This document shows positions 1 to 5,838 of a stretch of DNA of 5,947 bases, piece after piece. The stretch is from the NCBI GenBank assembly GCA_019313765.1, contig JAFDAP010000121.1:1-5947 (forward strand), in the 5' to 3' direction. The DNA comes from Deltaproteobacteria bacterium (GTDB lineage: Bacteria; Desulfobacterota; DSM-4660; Desulfatiglandales; Desulfatiglandaceae). The stretch's first letter is position 1, and each line of letters starts with the position of its first letter. The notes under the pieces were generated by a model. It was not told the origin of the DNA, did no database searches, and saw nothing but the letters and a program-made list of their open reading frames with translations. The translations under genes and the position numbers were made by a program.

Positions 1-63
1 ATCAAACTCTTGAAATGTTCGAGGATAGTCAATCCCGGCGACAAGGTCATACGAATTTTTCAT
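1..63 (-). CDS. IS1595-family (ISXO2-like) transposase, N-terminal 21 codons only
   Basis: Reading leftward from the ATG at 63-61, the frame is open to the window edge and encodes MKNSYDLVAGIDYPRTFQEF followed by Asp. The block YPRTFQEF is typical of the extreme N-terminus of IS1595/ISXO2-like transposases, which usually begin with a Y/F-P-K/R-T-x-x-E-F segment just before a zinc-ribbon (CPxC) domain and an RNase H-like DDE/DDN catalytic domain. Those later domains lie outside the window. The start is supported by a GAGG motif, but it sits only 1 nt before the ATG and lies inside a hairpin arm, so translation may be weak. The family call rests on one short motif recognised by eye. Confidence 0.55.
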   Translation of the reverse strand, partial: MKNSYDLVAGIDYPRTFQEFD

Positions 64-87
64 ACCTCAACATTACATGTTGAGGTA
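63..87 (-). repeat. Perfect 11-bp inverted repeat covering the transposase start
   Basis: Bases 63-73 (TACCTCAACAT) and 77-87 (ATGTTGAGGTA) are exact reverse complements around a 3-base loop. On the transposase strand the hairpin contains the GAGG Shine-Dalgarno-like motif and touches the first base of the start codon. It could therefore hide the ribosome-binding site in long read-through transcripts, a known way for insertion sequences to limit transposase synthesis when transcribed from outside. The symmetry is seen directly; the regulatory role is inferred. Confidence 0.6.
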
Positions 88-98
88 ACTTGCGTCAA
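70..98 (-). promoter_or_regulatory. Possible weak transposase promoter
   Basis: On the minus strand a TTGACG (98-93) close to the -35 consensus is followed, after exactly 17 bases, by TAATGT (75-70), which matches the -10 consensus at only three of six positions. Transcription from here would begin at or very near the transposase ATG, giving an almost leaderless message that lacks the full hairpin. Box and spacing are visible, but the -10 is poor. Confidence 0.25.
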
Positions 99-110
99 GT
101 GGATACCCCC

Positions 111-1806
111 TTTCCATAATATACATGAGAGTGGAGTTCGACGCCCTCATTTATGACAGAGCTGGTTTCTATAACACTCCTGACAAAATCGTAGGAGTGA
201 TGATGCTTGGTCTCGTGATCGAATATACCAGACGGGAGCATATTATACTCTTTTATCTCATCCTGCTTCTCATGCTTTATTCCGTTTACGGGTGGGTTTT
301 CCCAGGTTTACTTGGTCATCCCGGGGTCTCCTGGACAAGAGTAATAACATCTTCTTCCATTGAGATCTCATTGGGCCTATTTGGAACGTATGCACAAATC
401 GGGGTAGGCGTTATCGCAGCATTTTTCATGTTTTTGGGCATTGCACAGGGATTTGGTGTTCAGGATTCTATTGTCAAAACTTTCACCGGGATGTTTGCTA
501 AACGTAAAACCCTCATTCCACAAACGGCGGTGGTGACTTCAATGGCTATCGCTACCTGTAGTGGATCGGGAGCAGCGAATGCAGCCATAACCGGGCAGTA
601 CACGATACCGTTGATGAAAAGAGCAGGGTTTCCCGCTCTTCACGCCGGTGCTGTGGAAGCTTCAGCTTCGCTGGGAGGCCTGCTCATGCCACCAGTCATG
701 GCCATAGCCGGTTTCCTCATGGCTGACTTTATGGGAGTGACTTATTTCGAGGTTATCGCTCGAGGATGGGGGCCGGCACTCATTTTCTTTGGTATCATAT
801 CCATGTCGGTTTATCTCTTTACAGCGCGCTTCCTGCGGGGAAGGGAAGTGGCCCAACTTCAGCGCCGGATTCCATTATCGAAAGGTTCTCCAAAATGGAC
901 GTGGTCAACACGGCGATTTTCTTTGGCTTCATCGGCGTTTTGATCTATTTGATGGGTGTGCTTTGGTATGATGCATCAAAGGCCGCACTTAACATTGCGA
1001 TCGGTCTCTTTATCACCGCCTCCGTAATCCGCATGTATCTCCATCCTGGGACGATTTCAGATAAAATAAAGGAATGGGGTAGGTGTTTGCGCGAAGCCTT
1101 AGAGGGATTTGCCGGGGTCACCGCTCCGCTCATTCTCTTGCTCGCCATGCTCGGGGTGATGATAAATCTGTTCGTGGTTAGTGGATGGATGATTAAGCTA
1201 ATGGGGCTACTGGTGACGGTCGGTGAATTCAATGTCGTAGCCCTTATCGGAGTGGGGTTCGCCATTGGAGTCTTCTTAGGGCTGGGAATACCTCCGTCGG
1301 CCTGTTACATACTCACAGCCGTGATAGTCATCCCGCCTATGACAAAAATCGGGATCAACCCCTGGGTAGCTCATTTCTTCTTATTTTTCATAGCGGTAAT
1401 ATCCGAATACTCGCCACCAACCTCACTCGTCGCTGCGGTTGCTTCCCGTATTTCAGGGGCCTCCTTCATGAAGACTATGATGGTAACGCTGCAAATATCT
1501 CTTCCTTTTTTCTTCCTCACATTCGCGATTTTTAATTGGGATATTTTGTTGTTGAAGCCCGGTTTATCACAACTGGCTGCTATGGGTGTGCTACTTGTTG
1601 GATGCTCGACAGCAGCTGCCGCCATCCACGGTAGACTTTTTGAACGTAAAAGGTATGACCTTCCTTCAAGGCTTTTAGTCCTCCTCGTGGCGCTATTTAT
1701 CTTGTTCTATCCGAGAGGCACCCTTTCGGCATTGGCATTGATACCAGCCTTGGCTATGATAGTCCTGGTGATCTGGCGGACCGAAAAAACATCGGTGTCT
1801 TCTTAG
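111..1806 (+). pseudogene. TRAP transporter 4TM/12TM fusion permease, 5'-truncated by IS and frameshifted
   Basis: TRAP permeases use ion gradients and an extracytoplasmic binding protein to import organic acids. The fused 4TM/12TM type usually works with a TAXI-class receptor. Two overlapping reading frames together give one protein. The first (ATG 125) contains the DctM-type signature SGSGAANAAITGQYTIPLMK (about 556-618) and the segment ASLGGLLMPPVMAIAGFLMA. The second, which takes over between about 840 and 895, carries GLGIPPSACYIL, GINPWVAHFF, SPPTSLVAAVASRISG and a hydrophobic C-terminal tail ending at TAG 1804-1806. Going from the first to the second frame needs a one-base loss relative to an intact gene. 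About 560 codons remain against roughly 620-700 for intact relatives, and the 4TM (DctQ-like) part is missing. The ATG at 125 has no Shine-Dalgarno and is an internal Met. In-frame stops at 86, 29 and 11 lie inside the neighbouring insertion element. The loss of function is inferred; the frameshift alone could be a sequencing error. Confidence 0.85.
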
Positions 1807-2224
1807 GATTGCTATATTCGCACCACTGGCCCCCATACGCCTGACGTATTTAGGGTCACATTCCACCGTAATGTGGTGCAACGGGTTGAAGCTTTTTTCT
1901 CAGTCTTCGAGACCTTTGAAAAATGTTCAATTTTGGTCAAAATCAAGTCGAAGATCCCGGACTCTGAGCGGGAGAAGGCGAAAATTTCAACCACAGGAAT
2001 ATATTGAATATTTCGAGGATTGAAATTTGAGTCTGACGCCGAGATTGGCCAAAAGGGGGCGTTTTGCAAAGGTCTCTCTTCATCACGGTGATGCATAGTA
2101 GATATTACAGGTCAGGGCAACGACCGATCTCACGAGTTGGCCGCGTAGACATGGAAAAACTTCGTGCGGTGTTAAGGTGGTGAATCTCAAAAGTTGCGCG
2201 TGCCCGCCCGGTCGACGCAGCGAT
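1807..2224. other. 418-bp convergent intergenic region with many short inverted repeats
   Basis: No convincing gene is seen between the stop of the TRAP remnant and the stop of the VOC gene on the opposite strand. The left two thirds hold several perfect dyads: 1820-1826 with 1873-1879, 1835-1839 with 1845-1849, 1857-1862 with 1870-1875, 1930-1935 with 1938-1943, 1982-1990 with 2020-2028, and 2081-2086 with 2088-2093. A T6 run at 1893-1898 follows weak stems and might serve as a poor plus-strand terminator, but no textbook terminator is present for either converging unit. The right part (about 2125-2222) looks more GC-rich and has no dyads that stood out. Confidence 0.6.
1812..2096 (-). repeat. 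Possible degenerate dispersed repeat, coding a doubtful 94-codon ORF
   Basis: An open frame runs on the minus strand from ATG 2096-2094 to TAG 1814-1812. The product is rich in Ser, Lys, Arg and Asn, has no recognisable domain, signal peptide or membrane segment, and its start has no clear Shine-Dalgarno. The DNA beneath it contains most of the dyads of this intergenic region, and the block begins five bases after the stop of the TRAP remnant. This fits a structured non-coding or mobile repeat that happens to be open in one frame better than a real gene. The translated segment KIEHFSKVSKTEKK seems familiar from hypothetical proteins of anaerobic Deltaproteobacteria, but this is an unverified impression. 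A genuine small protein is not excluded. Confidence 0.3.
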
Positions 2225-2614
2225 TTATGTATTTTTTACAATGTTTGCCACTTCAATTAGATTTTGATCTGGATCTCTGAAATAAAATGAAATAATGGGG
2301 CCAGTAGCTCCCGTTCTTGCCACGGGTCCTTCAATTATTTTTACCCCCTTACTTTTTACATGTTTCATGACTACTTCCAGTTTCGAGTTGGTCAGGAAGC
2401 ATAAGTCTTGTGAGCCAGGGGTTGGTTTATTAGCTTTTGGCTCAAATTCATTGCCTTGCTCATGAAGATTAATTTTTTGACCCCCAAACTTGAGGGCAAT
2501 TCTACCTTCGGCGAAGCTTTCTCCGACCATACCAAGTACGGACTCATAGAATTGAACTGTTTTATTGATATTCTTGACTGTCAAAACGATGTGGTCGATA
2601 TTGGTGATGTTCAT
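2225..2614 (-). CDS. VOC-superfamily protein (glyoxalase/GLOD5-like, STM3117-type)
   Basis: A 129-residue protein with the paired beta-alpha-beta-beta-beta modules of the vicinal oxygen chelate fold. The first module starts with DHIVLTVKNI (7-16) and has the typical FYESVLGM helix end (22-29). The second holds the PGSQDLCF strand (66-73) and ends in FRDPDQNLIEVAN (112-124). Probable metal ligands are His8, His51 (in KINLHEQG) and Glu121; the position often filled by a fourth ligand is the DLCF strand, which offers Asp or Cys instead of His. The pattern resembles the GLOD5/STM3117 subgroup, whose substrates are mostly unknown, so lactoylglutathione lyase activity should not be assumed. The protein is cytosolic, with no signal peptide. 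It lies 123 bp downstream of the DapA-like gene on the same strand, so it may be the last operon gene or have its own promoter. The Shine-Dalgarno (GGAT) is weak. Its codon choice looks more A/T-rich than that of the upstream operon. Confidence 0.88.
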   Translation of the reverse strand: MNITNIDHIVLTVKNINKTVQFYESVLGMVGESFAEGRIALKFGGQKINLHEQGNEFEPKANKPTPGSQDLCFLTNSKLEVVMKHVKSKGVKIIEGPVARTGATGPIISFYFRDPDQNLIEVANIVKNT

Positions 2615-2651
2615 GTTTCTATCCGTACACCGAGTATGTCAGGGGTGTTTA

Positions 2652-2679
2652 TAAATAGTCCGGCATCCATTTCACTCAA
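2652..2679 (-). promoter_or_regulatory. Possible promoter for the VOC gene
   Basis: In the 123-bp gap upstream of the VOC gene, the minus strand shows TTGAGT (2679-2674), then 16 bases, then TATTTA (2657-2652), about 38 bases before the ATG. Both boxes deviate from consensus, and no other evidence supports activity. Confidence 0.25.
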
Positions 2680-2698
2680 ATTTAGGTCCGTTGTGCCC

Positions 2699-2714
2699 TG
2701 TTACAAGAGTAACA
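2699..2714. repeat. 16-bp dyad TGTTAC-AAGA-GTAACA between the DapA-like and VOC genes
   Basis: Perfect 6-base arms flank a 4-base centre, 24 bases after the stop of the DapA-like gene and about 20 bases upstream of the putative VOC -35 box. The TGT...ACA form is common among operators of dimeric repressors. It could equally form a short RNA hairpin at the end of the upstream message, but no T-run follows, so it is not a classical terminator. The function is unknown. Confidence 0.3.
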
Positions 2715-2737
2715 CTATCAGCGCGTTTCAGCTTCGA

Positions 2738-3625
2738 CTATAGCACACCAATATTTGTCAAGATCTGAGATACTATTTTTTTCCCTTCTTCATCCAATTG
2801 TCTTTGAGGAGGCAATGGGAAACCCACAGGAAATCCCTGCATCTCTAATCCGGCCTTGACGCATGCAGCAAGGGAATAATTCTGGAAGGCAACATTAAGT
2901 GACCATAATGTTTTCTGGAATTCAAATGCCGCCTCCCACCTTTTTTCCCGGGCCAGCTCGTAAAGCTTAACACACTGTTCCGGAATAAGGCAGGCAGGCC
3001 CGGACATCCAACCTACACCACCCATCATAAAAACAAAAAGTGGCACGTGTGCCGAGGCACTGAAAATCTTTATGCGATCCTGAAGGGCATTAACAATGGA
3101 TAAAAGCTTACCGGTGTTGCCGGAAGCATCTTTCAAATAACGGATGTTCGGTTCTTCTGCCAACTCCTCGAGCATAGGAATGGTAAAACCCCACTTGGCG
3201 AATTTTGGGTTTGTATATAAAGTAACCGGGCAAGAGACAGCACGGGCCACGGCCCGGAAATGTTCAACTACCTGCTGATCAGCTAAGGGAAAATAAGTTG
3301 GTAAGACAACAAGGATACCATCTGCGCCGATACGCTCTGTCTCTATAGCCTGTTTCACCGCGCCGTTTGTTGTCATTTCATTGACTCCGGCAATAACAGG
3401 AACACGGCCAGCAGCGGTCTTAACTACAACATCTACCACCCTCTTTTTTACTTCCCATGGGAAATAGGCGCCTTCTCCAGTGCTTCCCAAAGGGGTTAGA
3501 CCGTGTACCCCTTTTGTGATGAGATGATTTACAAGATCACGCAACACGTCTTCCTTGAGATTGCCAGATTGGTCAATGGGTGTAACAAGGTAAGGAAAAA
3601 TTCCTTTGAACTCGATATCCGCCAT
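2738..3625 (-). CDS. DapA-superfamily (DHDPS/NAL) class I aldolase or lyase, not true DHDPS
   Basis: About 295 residues, the normal length for this TIM-barrel family, which forms a Schiff base with pyruvate or a related 2-oxo acid. Numbering from the upstream ATG at 3634, the visible signatures are GSTGE (50-54, equivalent to the GTTGE loop with Ser replacing the first Thr), Tyr114 in PTYF, Tyr140 in LYTNP, the Schiff-base Lys168 in YLKDASG, and GGVGWMSG (205-212). The Arg found five residues after the catalytic Tyr in E. coli DapA (Arg138), which binds the aspartate-semialdehyde carboxylate, is Phe145 here. Lysine biosynthesis is therefore unlikely; an aldolase, dehydratase or lyase of a sugar acid or hydroxy-oxo acid is more probable. 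The start at 3625 (MADIEF) is preferred because AAGGT lies 9 bases upstream; the ATG at 3634 would have it only 1 base away. The gene follows fumarase beta by 38 bases on the same strand, implying an operon role in 2-oxo or C4 acid metabolism. The protein is cytosolic. Confidence 0.9.
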   Translation of the reverse strand: MADIEFKGIFPYLVTPIDQSGNLKEDVLRDLVNHLITKGVHGLTPLGSTGEGAYFPWEVKKRVVDVVVKTAAGRVPVIAGVNEMTTNGAVKQAIETERIGADGILVVLPTYFPLADQQVVEHFRAVARAVSCPVTLYTNPKFAKWGFTIPMLEELAEEPNIRYLKDASGNTGKLLSIVNALQDRIKIFSASAHVPLFVFMMGGVGWMSGPACLIPEQCVKLYELAREKRWEAAFEFQKTLWSLNVAFQNYSLAACVKAGLEMQGFPVGFPLPPQRQLDEEGKKIVSQILTNIGVL

Positions 3626-3663
3626 TATATTCATACCTTAGATGTATAAGTAAAACAATTTTC

Positions 3664-4224
3664 TTAACTTTTTTTGTATCCCTTTTTCCCTTGCTCATAA
3701 AGATCATTGCCATATATATCATTTACCACTATGGTCGGGAAGTCTTCAACCTGCATCCTCCTGATAGCCTCAGTTCCCAAATCTGCGTATGCCACAACAT
3801 CAACCTTTTTGATCGCCCTGGATAAAAGGGCCCCTGCTCCCCCGGTCGCGGCAAAATAGACAGCCCTGTGCCTTTTTATCGCCTCTATGACTTCCTGATT
3901 TCTTACGCCTTTGCCTATCATACCTTTTAGACCTTCTGCAATAAGTATCGGGGCGTAAGGATCCATGCGATAACCGCTGGTAGGCCCTGCCGAACCGATT
4001 ACCATACCCGGCCCCGGTGGTGTTGGTCCGACGTAATACACAATTTGACCTTTAAGGTCAAAGGGGAGTTTTTTCCCCTTATTGATCAGTTCCACCAGGC
4101 GTTTGTGTGCCGCATCCCGCGCAGAATATATAACGCCGCTTATCAGCACCCTGTCACCTGTCTTGAGATTTTTTAATATCTCATCTGTCAGAGGCGTATT
4201 TATGGAAATTGCCTCAGGCATCAT
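3664..4224 (-). CDS. Class I fumarate hydratase (or tartrate dehydratase-like), beta subunit
   Basis: This 186-residue protein is equivalent to the C-terminal domain of one-piece class I fumarases such as E. coli FumA and to the TtdB subunit. It completes the active site that reversibly hydrates fumarate to malate. Family blocks in order are YVGPTP (64-69), GSAGPTSGYRMD (77-88), GKG (104-106), TGGAGAL (127-133), ADLGTEAI (147-154) and FPTIVVND (162-169). It contains no cluster cysteines, as expected, because the [4Fe-4S] cluster sits in alpha. The start is supported by AGGAG seven bases before the ATG. It lies only 15 bases downstream of the alpha stop, so the two are surely co-translated. 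Tartrate dehydratase has the same architecture; the fumarate reductase neighbours favour fumarase, by inference. Confidence 0.93.
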   Translation of the reverse strand: MMPEAISINTPLTDEILKNLKTGDRVLISGVIYSARDAAHKRLVELINKGKKLPFDLKGQIVYYVGPTPPGPGMVIGSAGPTSGYRMDPYAPILIAEGLKGMIGKGVRNQEVIEAIKRHRAVYFAATGGAGALLSRAIKKVDVVAYADLGTEAIRRMQVEDFPTIVVNDIYGNDLYEQGKKGYKKS

Positions 4225-4239
4225 CGTATTACTCCTAAA

Positions 4240-5085
4240 TTAAAGCACCGCTTCTTTGTGGCGGTGGCAGTTGCACTGAAGGTTTACAGCTACCGGCAGG
4301 CTGGCAATATGAGTGGGATAGGTCTCAATGTGCACATCCAGGGCAGTAACAGTTCCGCCCAGCCCCTGGGGACCGACACCAAGTCTATTTATCTCTTCAA
4401 GGAACTCTTCCTCTAATCTTGCTATCCCGGGATCGGGATGTCTTTGACCTATTGGCCGAAGGAGGGACTTTTTGGCAAGAATAGCGGCCTTTTCCAATGT
4501 GCCCCCAATACCCACGCCCACTATTCCGGGCGGACATGGGTTGGCACCGGCTTCCTCAACTGTCCGCAAAACAAATTCTTTTATTCCCTCGATACCTGAG
4601 GCAGGGGTGAGCAAGACCACCCGGCTCATGTTTTCACCGCCAAAACCTTTTGGTATCACTATTAGCCTCAGTTTTTCACCCGGCACTATTTCCACGTGAA
4701 TAATCGCCGGGGTATTATCCCCGAAGTTTTTCCTGGTCAAGGGATCAAGAGATGATGCCCGAAGGTACCCATCCCTGTACCCCTGACGCACCCCTTCATT
4801 AATGGATTCGTTCAAATCCCCTCCCACAATATGAATATCCTGGCCCATTTCAATGAAGGCGACAACCATGCCCGTGTCCTGGCACAGGGGGATACCCTCC
4901 TCTTTTGCAATTTTTGCATTCTCCAATAACTGGCGGAAGATGTCCTTTCCAACAGGAGATTCTTCTTTTTCAAGACCTTTCTTCAAGGCCTCGACCACAT
5001 CATCCCCTAAAATAGTATTGGCCTCTATACACAGCCGCCTTATTGTACTCGTAATCTCCTCAGCCTGTATTTCTCTTACGCCCAT
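4240..5085 (-). CDS. Class I fumarate hydratase, alpha subunit ([4Fe-4S])
   Basis: This 281-residue protein matches the usual alpha-subunit length. Signatures are IPLCQDTGM (65-73), PKGFGGENMS (145-154), NPCPPGIVGVGIGGT (182-196) and the C-terminal QCNCHRHKE (270-278). Cluster ligands by comparison with E. coli FumA (C105, C224, C318) are Cys68, Cys184 and Cys271, leaving one iron free to bind substrate. Asp70 (two after the first Cys) and His259 (twelve before the last) match the catalytic Asp and His of the Leishmania class I fumarase by spacing. The enzyme is cytosolic and, like the family, probably oxygen-sensitive, which fits an anaerobe. The start has AGGAAG five bases upstream. The gene is 39 bases downstream of the Fe-S subunit gene and 15 upstream of beta, so fumarate made by the oxidoreductase can be hydrated to malate, or the reverse. 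Tartrate dehydratase TtdA is the main alternative. Confidence 0.94.
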   Translation of the reverse strand: MGVREIQAEEITSTIRRLCIEANTILGDDVVEALKKGLEKEESPVGKDIFRQLLENAKIAKEEGIPLCQDTGMVVAFIEMGQDIHIVGGDLNESINEGVRQGYRDGYLRASSLDPLTRKNFGDNTPAIIHVEIVPGEKLRLIVIPKGFGGENMSRVVLLTPASGIEGIKEFVLRTVEEAGANPCPPGIVGVGIGGTLEKAAILAKKSLLRPIGQRHPDPGIARLEEEFLEEINRLGVGPQGLGGTVTALDVHIETYPTHIASLPVAVNLQCNCHRHKEAVL

Positions 5086-5124
5086 AAAAACTTCCTTCTT
5101 AACCGCCGATTATTTCTTCGGTTC

Positions 5125-5838
5125 CTATTTGAACTTGCCCGCTTTCGCCAGGGCGATAAAATGTGCCACATCGATCTCCTTTGGGCACACGAAGGAACAG
5201 GCCATGGAGGTATGGCATCTGTATACGCCTTCTTCGCTGTAAAGAAGTTCCAACCTCTCTTCTTCTGCCTGTTCGCGTGGATCCATCAAGCGGACAATGC
5301 TGGCCATGACGGCATTAGGACCTAAAAATCCCTTGTGACTGCTTATGCATGCCTCAGCACAACAGAAACAATTCACACAGCGCGTGGCCTCCACATAGCG
5401 ATCCAGATCTCGAGGATCGATATGGTATTCCTCTCCCGGGTTTGGGTTTTGAGCGGGCTCGATGATATATGGCTTGACTTTATTAACCCTTTCATATGCA
5501 TGTTCGAAATCCACGATAAGGTCACGAACCACAGGCGCAATGGTTATTGGTCCGACCTCAAAAACCGTGGTCCCGAAATAGGCAACCGCATTTTCAACGA
5601 GTAGCTCACAGGCCAACAGCGGCTTTCCATTGACCCTGACCGCACAGGTCCCGCATTGCGCATGCTCACATGATGAATCCCAGGCCAGGCTTGGGTCTAA
5701 TTCGTTATTGATTTTTCGAAATACATCCGTAAATCGAAGTATCCTTCCGGCCCCCAGCTCATAATCCTGAACCCAGGACCTTTTGCTATCCGGGTCGTAA
5801 CGTTTAATCTTTAATGTAATAGTATAGCTGTTTTTCAT
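5125..5838 (-). CDS. sdhB: Fumarate reductase / succinate dehydrogenase iron-sulfur subunit
   Basis: A 237-residue electron-transfer subunit linking the flavoprotein to the membrane or to another donor. The N-terminal plant-type ferredoxin domain binds [2Fe-2S] through Cys57, Cys62, Cys65 and Cys77 (the same positions as in E. coli FrdB). The C-terminal helical domain binds [4Fe-4S] through Cys154, Cys157, Cys160 and Cys164, and [3Fe-4S] through Cys208, Cys214 and Cys218 (CHTSMACSFVCPK). The usual Pro after the last [4Fe-4S] cysteine is Ile here. The ATG overlaps the stop of the flavoprotein gene as TAATG, so translation is probably coupled; only a weak GAGAG precedes it. Sequence alone does not settle the direction (succinate oxidation or fumarate reduction), so the symbol could equally be frdB. 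No membrane-anchor gene lies downstream. An anchor, if present, would be upstream, outside the window. Confidence 0.94.
   Translation of the reverse strand: MKNSYTITLKIKRYDPDSKRSWVQDYELGAGRILRFTDVFRKINNELDPSLAWDSSCEHAQCGTCAVRVNGKPLLACELLVENAVAYFGTTVFEVGPITIAPVVRDLIVDFEHAYERVNKVKPYIIEPAQNPNPGEEYHIDPRDLDRYVEATRCVNCFCCAEACISSHKGFLGPNAVMASIVRLMDPREQAEEERLELLYSEEGVYRCHTSMACSFVCPKEIDVAHFIALAKAGKFK

Larger units (their letters stand above)
1..110 (-). mobile_element. End of an IS1595/ISXO2-like insertion sequence (partial, runs off the left edge)
   Basis: The minus strand carries the first codons of a transposase (1-63) preceded by a short leader rich in dyad symmetry. Read outward, the leader ends in a run of five G (plus-strand C at 106-110), followed by sequence that joins, in frame, the interior of a TRAP permease gene. 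The element tip is placed at about 110 because the permease-like reading frame resumes just beyond it, and G-rich tips are plausible for this family. The other end lies outside the window, so neither the terminal inverted repeats nor the target duplication can be confirmed. If the family's usual 8-bp duplication applies, it would be near 111-118. The boundary is inferred. Confidence 0.55.

Noticed and set aside
840..900. Programmed -1 ribosomal frameshifting in the TRAP gene
   Set aside because: No canonical X-XXY-YYZ slippery heptamer in the right phase is present in the overlap, and the gene already lacks its 5' part.
766..905. ATG at 766 as the start of a separate plus-strand permease gene
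   Set aside because: The first ~45 codons of this frame are not permease-like and overlap the well-matching upstream frame. The homology joins across a frameshift, so this is one broken gene.
662..1881. Minus-strand open frames opposite the TRAP remnant (662-856, 945-1265, 1371-1625, 1693-1881)
   Set aside because: No domain, no Shine-Dalgarno, and they lie antisense to clearly conserved membrane-protein coding sequence.
1807..2224. CRISPR array, tRNA or rRNA in the intergenic region
   Set aside because: No regularly spaced direct repeats, no cloverleaf with a T-loop GTTCRA motif, and no rRNA-like stretch were found by eye.
2456..2743. Plus-strand open frame across the VOC start and the adjacent gap
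   Set aside because: Antisense to the conserved VOC frame, with no recognisable product.
2738..3625. Lysine-biosynthesis dapA
   Set aside because: The residue at the position of the substrate-binding Arg138 is Phe, and the neighbours are not lysine genes.
4472..5604. Plus-strand open frames opposite fumarase alpha and the Fe-S subunit (4472-4699, 4853-5242, 5335-5604)
   Set aside because: Mirror frames of strongly conserved genes; low-complexity Ser/Pro/Ile-rich products without motifs.
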